Below are positions 61,901 to 64,000 of a stretch of 64,000 bases of DNA, piece by piece. A program made the position numbers and the translations under genes. This DNA is from Harmothoe impar (taxonomy: Eukaryota > Annelida > Polychaeta > Phyllodocida > Polynoidae): NCBI GenBank assembly GCA_947462335.1, contig OX381704.1:45946942-46010941 (forward strand), written 5' to 3'. Position 1 is the first letter of the stretch. Each line of letters starts with the position of its first letter. Under the pieces are notes generated by a model. The model was not told the origin of the DNA. It saw only the letters and a program-made list of their open reading frames with translations, and ran no database searches.

Positions 61901-64000
61901 AGATTCCTCCTGTACTGTTGAATCTGGGAGGCTCTCATCATGGGCTGGTGTAGGATCTATAGCCTGGTTGTTCCCCCTCTCTAGAACTGAGTCTATCTCA
62001 GGCTCCCTCACTGCTTGGTGTGATTGTGCTTCAGTGGCATTATGTGAAATATTATCCAGTAGGCCAGTGTCAGCTTCAGTATTCAGCACCTGAGAATCAC
62101 ACTCAACGTGGGTTTCAGAATTGATTTGTGGTTCAATGTCGAACTCAGATTGTGACAAATCTTTCTTAGAGTCGTTATCAAGTGCGGTTACATTGACTAG
62201 CCGTTTGTCTGTTTCAAGAGCAGTGTCTTCCACATTGGCACCTTCACCACTGGCCCTTGCTATAGCCTCTCCTGGGCCTTCCTCGGGTTCCCTGTCACTT
62301 TCATAATCATCCGCCTCCAGCTCTTCATAGGGTGAACTAAGGTTATCCTCACCCAAATTGTGTTCAGTTGAAACAACATATTCCTCAACAACAGTGTCAC
62401 TTGTCTCCACAGCTTCAACCTTTTGGTCTAGCTGGACTTGATTGAAGTACTGGTGGTTGCCCTGCTCAGAAACGGCGTTCTCGCTCTCGACATCTTGAGT
62501 CGCAAGGTGATCTGGTTGGACTTCAACTGGTGATTGTTGATTACCATGCTCAGATACCCATGATATGTCCTCGGTCTCTGCACTGCCTGACAGTCCTACA
62601 GAGGACGGGTCATTTTCGGTTACAAGCTCTGTATTGCTGATATGTTCTTCTACACTTGTGTCTTGATATTCCAGAATTATTTCTTGATTACCATTAATGC
62701 ATTGTCCTGCATTTTCAATATCATTTCCAGTCTCTGTTTCCAAATTCCCAGTCTCAGCAATGGCTACTGGTACTTGTTCTGTGGGTATTTCATGTGTCAT
62801 ATTTGAAGATAGGGCTGGGCTTACCTCAATATCAATTACATTTGCAGCAGTGTCTGTGCCATCCTCCAAACACGGAGCAGCATCAGTTTGTATGTCTGCA
62901 ATGTCTGCCTGATTTTCTGGCTGTATAGAGGAGTCTTCCGGTTGTACACAAGGATCTTCCAGTTGTACATATGGACCTTCCGACTGTACATATGGACCTT
63001 CCGACTGTACGTAGGGATCTTCTGGCTGTACACAAGGGTCCTCCTGCTGTACACAGGGATCTTCCGGCTGTACACAGGGGTCTTCCAGCTGTACACAGGG
63101 ATCTTCCGGCTGTACACAGGGGTCTTCCGGCTGTACACAGGGGTCTTCCAGCTGTACACAGGGATCTTCCGGCTGTACACAGGGGTCTTCCAGCTGTACA
63201 CAGGGATCTTCCGGCTGTACACAGGGGTCTTCCGATTGTACACAGGGGTCTTCCGGCTGAACACAGGGGTTATCCAGCTGTACACAGGGGTCTTCCTCCT
63301 GTACACAGGGGTCTTCCGGCTGTACACAGGGATCTTCCGGCTGTACACAGGGGTCTTCCGACTGTACACAGGGGTCTTCCGGTTGTACAAAGGAGTCTTC
63401 CGGCTGTACACAGGGGTCTTCCGGCTGTACACAGGGGTCTTCTGGCTGTACACAGGGGTCTTCCGATTGTATACAGGGATCTTCCGGTTGTACACAGGGG
63501 TCTTCCGGATGTACACAGGGGTCTTCTGGCTGTACACAGGGATCTTCCGGCTGTACACAGGGGTCTTCCGGCTGTACACAGGGGTCTTCCGCTTGTACAC
63601 AGGTGTCTTGCGATTGTATACAGGGGTCTTCCAGCTGTACACAGGGGTCTTCCGGTTGTACACAGGGGTCTTCTGGCTGTACACAGGGGTCTTCCGGTTG
63701 TACACAGGGGTCTTCCGACTGTACACAGGGGTCTTCTGGCTGTACACAGGGGTCTTCCACCAGTTGTATACAGCCGTCTTCTGGTTGTACACAGGTATCT
63801 TCTCTTTGAACACAGGGATCTTCTGTTGGTTGAACACAGGGATCTTCTGTTGGTTGAACACAGGGATCTTCCGCTGGTTGAATACAAGGGTTTTCCTGTT
63901 GTACATTGGGGTCTTCCAGTTGTGTGCAGGGATCTTCCTCTTGAACACATGGATCTTCCTGCTGTACACAAGTATCATCAGGTTGAACACAGGAGTCTTC
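55949..64000 (-). CDS. Giant low-complexity protein with Cys-heptapeptide repeats (5' end outside window)
   Basis: A single open frame runs from the right edge to the stop at 55949, over 2,680 residues with no intron. I do not recognise the family. From the N-terminal side: about 50 heptads EDPCVQP (64000 to about 62918); a long Glu/Asp/Thr-rich segment (to about 59,900); a Ser/Pro/Lys-rich basic part with many SPK/TPK sites; a helical piece GFLRHPEREEQAELKREAAL (about 58,100). Then come a Cys/His cluster CNCHKLPSKYKCWNPNCS (about 57,640-57,700) and about seven 13-residue ASKPEKTSATKTQ repeats (about 56,960-57,330). A short GxxxxWV-type motif occurs four times, including at the C-terminus (GAFENFVTEPP). 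Length, charge pattern and lack of membrane segments suggest a disordered, probably nuclear or cytoskeletal scaffold; this is inference. Heptad codons vary little between copies, so the array is young and homogenising. Confidence 0.75.
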   Translation of the reverse strand, partial: EDSCVQPDDTCVQQEDPCVQEEDPCTQLEDPNVQQENPCIQPAEDPCVQPTEDPCVQPTEDPCVQREDTCVQPEDGCIQLVEDPCVQPEDPCVQSEDPCVQPEDPCVQPEDPCVQPEDPCVQLEDPCIQSQDTCVQAEDPCVQPEDPCVQPEDPCVQPEDPCVHPEDPCVQPEDPCIQSEDPCVQPEDPCVQPEDPCVQPEDSFVQPEDPCVQSEDPCVQPEDPCVQPEDPCVQEEDPCVQLDNPCVQPEDPCVQSEDPCVQPEDPCVQLEDPCVQPEDPCVQLEDPCVQPEDPCVQPEDPCVQLEDPCVQPEDPCVQQEDPCVQPEDPYVQSEGPYVQSEGPYVQLEDPCVQPEDSSIQPENQADIADIQTDAAPCLEDGTDTAANVIDIEVSPALSSNMTHEIPTEQVPVAIAETGNLETETGNDIENAGQCINGNQEIILEYQDTSVEEHISNTELVTENDPSSVGLSGSAETEDISWVSEHGNQQSPVEVQPDHLATQDVESENAVSEQGNHQYFNQVQLDQKVEAVETSDTVVEEYVVSTEHNLGEDNLSSPYEELEADDYESDREPEEGPGEAIARASGEGANVEDTALETDKRLVNVTALDNDSKKDLSQSEFDIEPQINSETHVECDSQVLNTEADTGLLDNISHNATEAQSHQAVREPEIDSVLERGNNQAIDPTPAHDESLPDSTVQEESHKVDSAHVTYADSEAKPDQNDTDLTAEDLQEETVTQPEAETLPDTTSQEELQGAVKLADVTDPDTYTQPGGSELHPAHDEPTLQEELQEPPAEVLELDPEACVDTQVETVSQSEVGSQADIEILCDVPEPKPVLEPTEAEATSDTAVLHSESGTWSQGSLQTPSIEPQMPSEFDDISEPTEDSTGVQGVESHIEVPAGVPLDANGHYSEVEAESEMLPAEDSCYPETAVNTETATEHSPHLDAEVVEASEPTQYVPHVEALYSQVNTASEVDVDATYPPVESDAREEETTAGATKEESDVEAGAHTDIETGAEHIALVEADNAVSTDIPTDTAQEDVSPMEDSTHTEMPCDASFLETDATAVVCHAEVGSQAYTETPDEESTPDSQVEIDSQAGTESLPYANLHQEEPTEINVGMGVEAKEAAEETGIFSPDSTEFGTSGIQPLSTKTFYQRNKKRHTSQGYESSETNSEVPQYSSVLPSEESPSIDNSAIEGEGLHAEDSHAEANETEAETDIQSQSEPVTTISQTIPGNPSKAVPRDAAIQTSTEREPTLFDVHEDLPHTSPEADSPVTATPGCDVFDVSDDYAPGALNEDGDSYPMVNASTQTDEEEEGTSSDVESPLNLASEDNKDEDVAPEEAATLVNEDNSQSTETEVAADSDDVSAAADVAKTEKLADSSHPSNANQEVEDNQNDSFLPPAVPVASAANISDNSDVAEESKSFIYPDSDEEVSFRIPNDCDSLLEETEDGKPEVKNDSTCSDDITPAVSSRVNAQSLTPTQSPVSKEKPTFSSPSSSNPKLPQPKNQSRPESPRQSEHPKKQHGTWNGYKYVFTSERTPPAAVKTLSAAQQVDPARRRLSPSSSPAAKIVIGTKQVQRLSLSPKAKILTSTPKAKISLPATGPTNYIVKFRKDQSITLHPQTNPEAVTEVCTPKRAPTPVLLKEIKLPERDQAARKSPVIIKEALKSQGKTSFHSHVKGIPEGATLKSRNEETSTPRGNQDINRKERGERPEGKSYLKRTREESPHRSSGKLKKMTRESVSMAETAQKFVETPEKGAIEAKSGSNSSGSDMDDRQSLVDTEVNTAAKEQEDNRAHTSDNQVHGGRKRKSSVDHSTPVRKSSRPTTQSDSTASASLMKSSRTRKDSEPLSPTGNMEDANGEEEHNKKESQKFPTESPVLSASKPQNDSLATPRQTRQRREGESHSVTSSMSDLSDSGTEISHDGGSPTNKVPGFLRRIQNSPGYVKPGDVERKTRFGFLRHPEREEQAELKREAALAKLSPRQQLKTEKEDGKTKIVKPVKTSSETVKAKTSPVKTKVTPGPGRRKLTPSAGRGKITPKVEKEQASVKPGQDELTSSAEKKKSPSSAESQKSSSATGTATFSGYRAWVTARTPTKEDPEKDEDEVSQCNCHKLPSKYKCWNPNCSRNAQVLNGPTSQPVKPETLTPTPPPPQVPVQRQINAHGAKWSQPLFDSKTQVAPSSTTVIDIRRHAMATGATRVIDLNQTELSTPPAIPMKVEKSSASRKPEKNNASTTHSGKPKKTSATKSQAGRPKKTSPTKTQVDKPKKTSATKTQASKPEKTSATKTQASKPGKTSATKTQASKPEKTSATKTQASKPEKISATKTQASKPEKTSATNTQERKSEKISATIKQVEIIKPTKKGSTPGKTIASKRQGSKLEEKSPNKMGSKPDKTSASKKHEIKPEKSGRKEIQSEKTSGSKTQESKSKKPTSHSTHGSEKASISKKESKPEKTTTARKQERKSDKASEGKTESKSDKPIATKEVYRPDKANVVSAVDAQPQQQKASEEKTASYVGVFDSWVSKRSNQPSTFAFPDAMSVNRIAMAGIKPIPKPDTTAAAALPPATQKSRKRSGSQPTTLLDTKKTRVEQDSHKDDTAEEVLPLKQAEDRLVADRLKVPAEVRSPTHSTEEPSQSLSDVSDIEESVPDWTIGEKDPVTDRYAHIKTYSRPQTQRKNYHGAFENFVTEPP
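56960..57330 (-). repeat. 39-bp coding tandem repeat (ASKPEKTSATKTQ)
   Basis: About seven units of 13 residues with few substitutions, inside the giant gene. Period 39 bp keeps the frame. Confidence 0.85.
62918..64000 (-). repeat. 21-bp coding minisatellite (EDPCVQP heptads)
   Basis: About 50 tandem 21-bp units; on the plus strand a unit reads CGGCTGTACACAGGGGTCTTC. Variation is mostly at the seventh residue (P, L, S, E or Q). Rare units have lost the Cys. Units nearest the window edge are the most diverged, and the array continues beyond it. Confidence 0.95.

Noticed and set aside
62836..63990. Long open frames in the other two minus-strand frames (KTPVYSR and GRPLCTAG repeats) and a plus-strand SSGCTQG frame
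   Set aside because: A 21-bp repeat without stops is open in several frames at once. Only the EDPCVQP frame continues into the 2,600-residue non-repetitive part.
62918..64000. Regular repeats considered as a CRISPR array
   Set aside because: Units abut with no unique spacers, encode heptapeptides in frame, and lie in a spliced eukaryotic genome.

Overview
This is animal genomic DNA. It has split genes with GT-AG introns, abundant short inverted-repeat transposons and no operons. The gene set (three-domain SRCR protein, SmF, TOM6-like protein, a CYB561D2/NPRL2 pair, a HARBI1-type transposase), the moderate AT richness and the compact genes between many MITEs suggest an invertebrate deuterostome. 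A cephalochordate such as amphioxus is my best guess, but that is inference and not proven by the sequence.

Layout. 1-7.2 kb is repeat-rich: GC-rich tandem repeats with a TATA box and several non-autonomous DNA transposons. 7.18-27.2 kb is one plus-strand gene for a secreted protein with three SRCR domains. Its 14-kb first intron contains a 10,657-bp PIF/Harbinger transposon (8435-19091) with perfect 23-bp inverted ends and a CTG target duplication. The transposon carries four intron-containing genes: a HARBI1-like transposase with an intact DDE triad, two different Myb/SANT-like proteins, and a 185-aa protein I do not recognise. 27.2-34 kb is transposon-on-transposon sequence, including a three-deep nest. 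34.0-36.9 kb is the small nuclear ribonucleoprotein F gene, and 37.8-39.2 kb a 50-aa TOM6-like gene. 39.2-43.1 kb shows no gene. 43.1-46.3 kb (minus) is a cytochrome b561 of the CYB561D2 type. It is head to head, 319 bp apart, with NPRL2 (plus, 46.7-53.4 kb), the same divergent pair that lies in the human 3p21.3 tumour-suppressor cluster. 53.4-55.9 kb is non-coding with a tRNA-derived repeat. 55.95-64 kb (minus) is a giant, mostly one-exon gene for a low-complexity protein. Its N-terminal part is about 50 copies of a cysteine-containing heptapeptide (EDPCVQP), and it runs off the right edge.

The genes do not form a pathway. Separate units are splicing (SNRPF), mitochondrial import (TOM6-like), ascorbate-dependent transmembrane electron transfer (CYB561D2), amino-acid sensing upstream of TORC1 (NPRL2), and a secreted SRCR recognition protein. 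The transposon is the self-contained system: transposase, DNA-binding partners and an extra ORF between matched ends with subterminal repeats. All splice joins were read by eye from GT/AG sites, frame continuity and family similarity. No search or transcript data were available.
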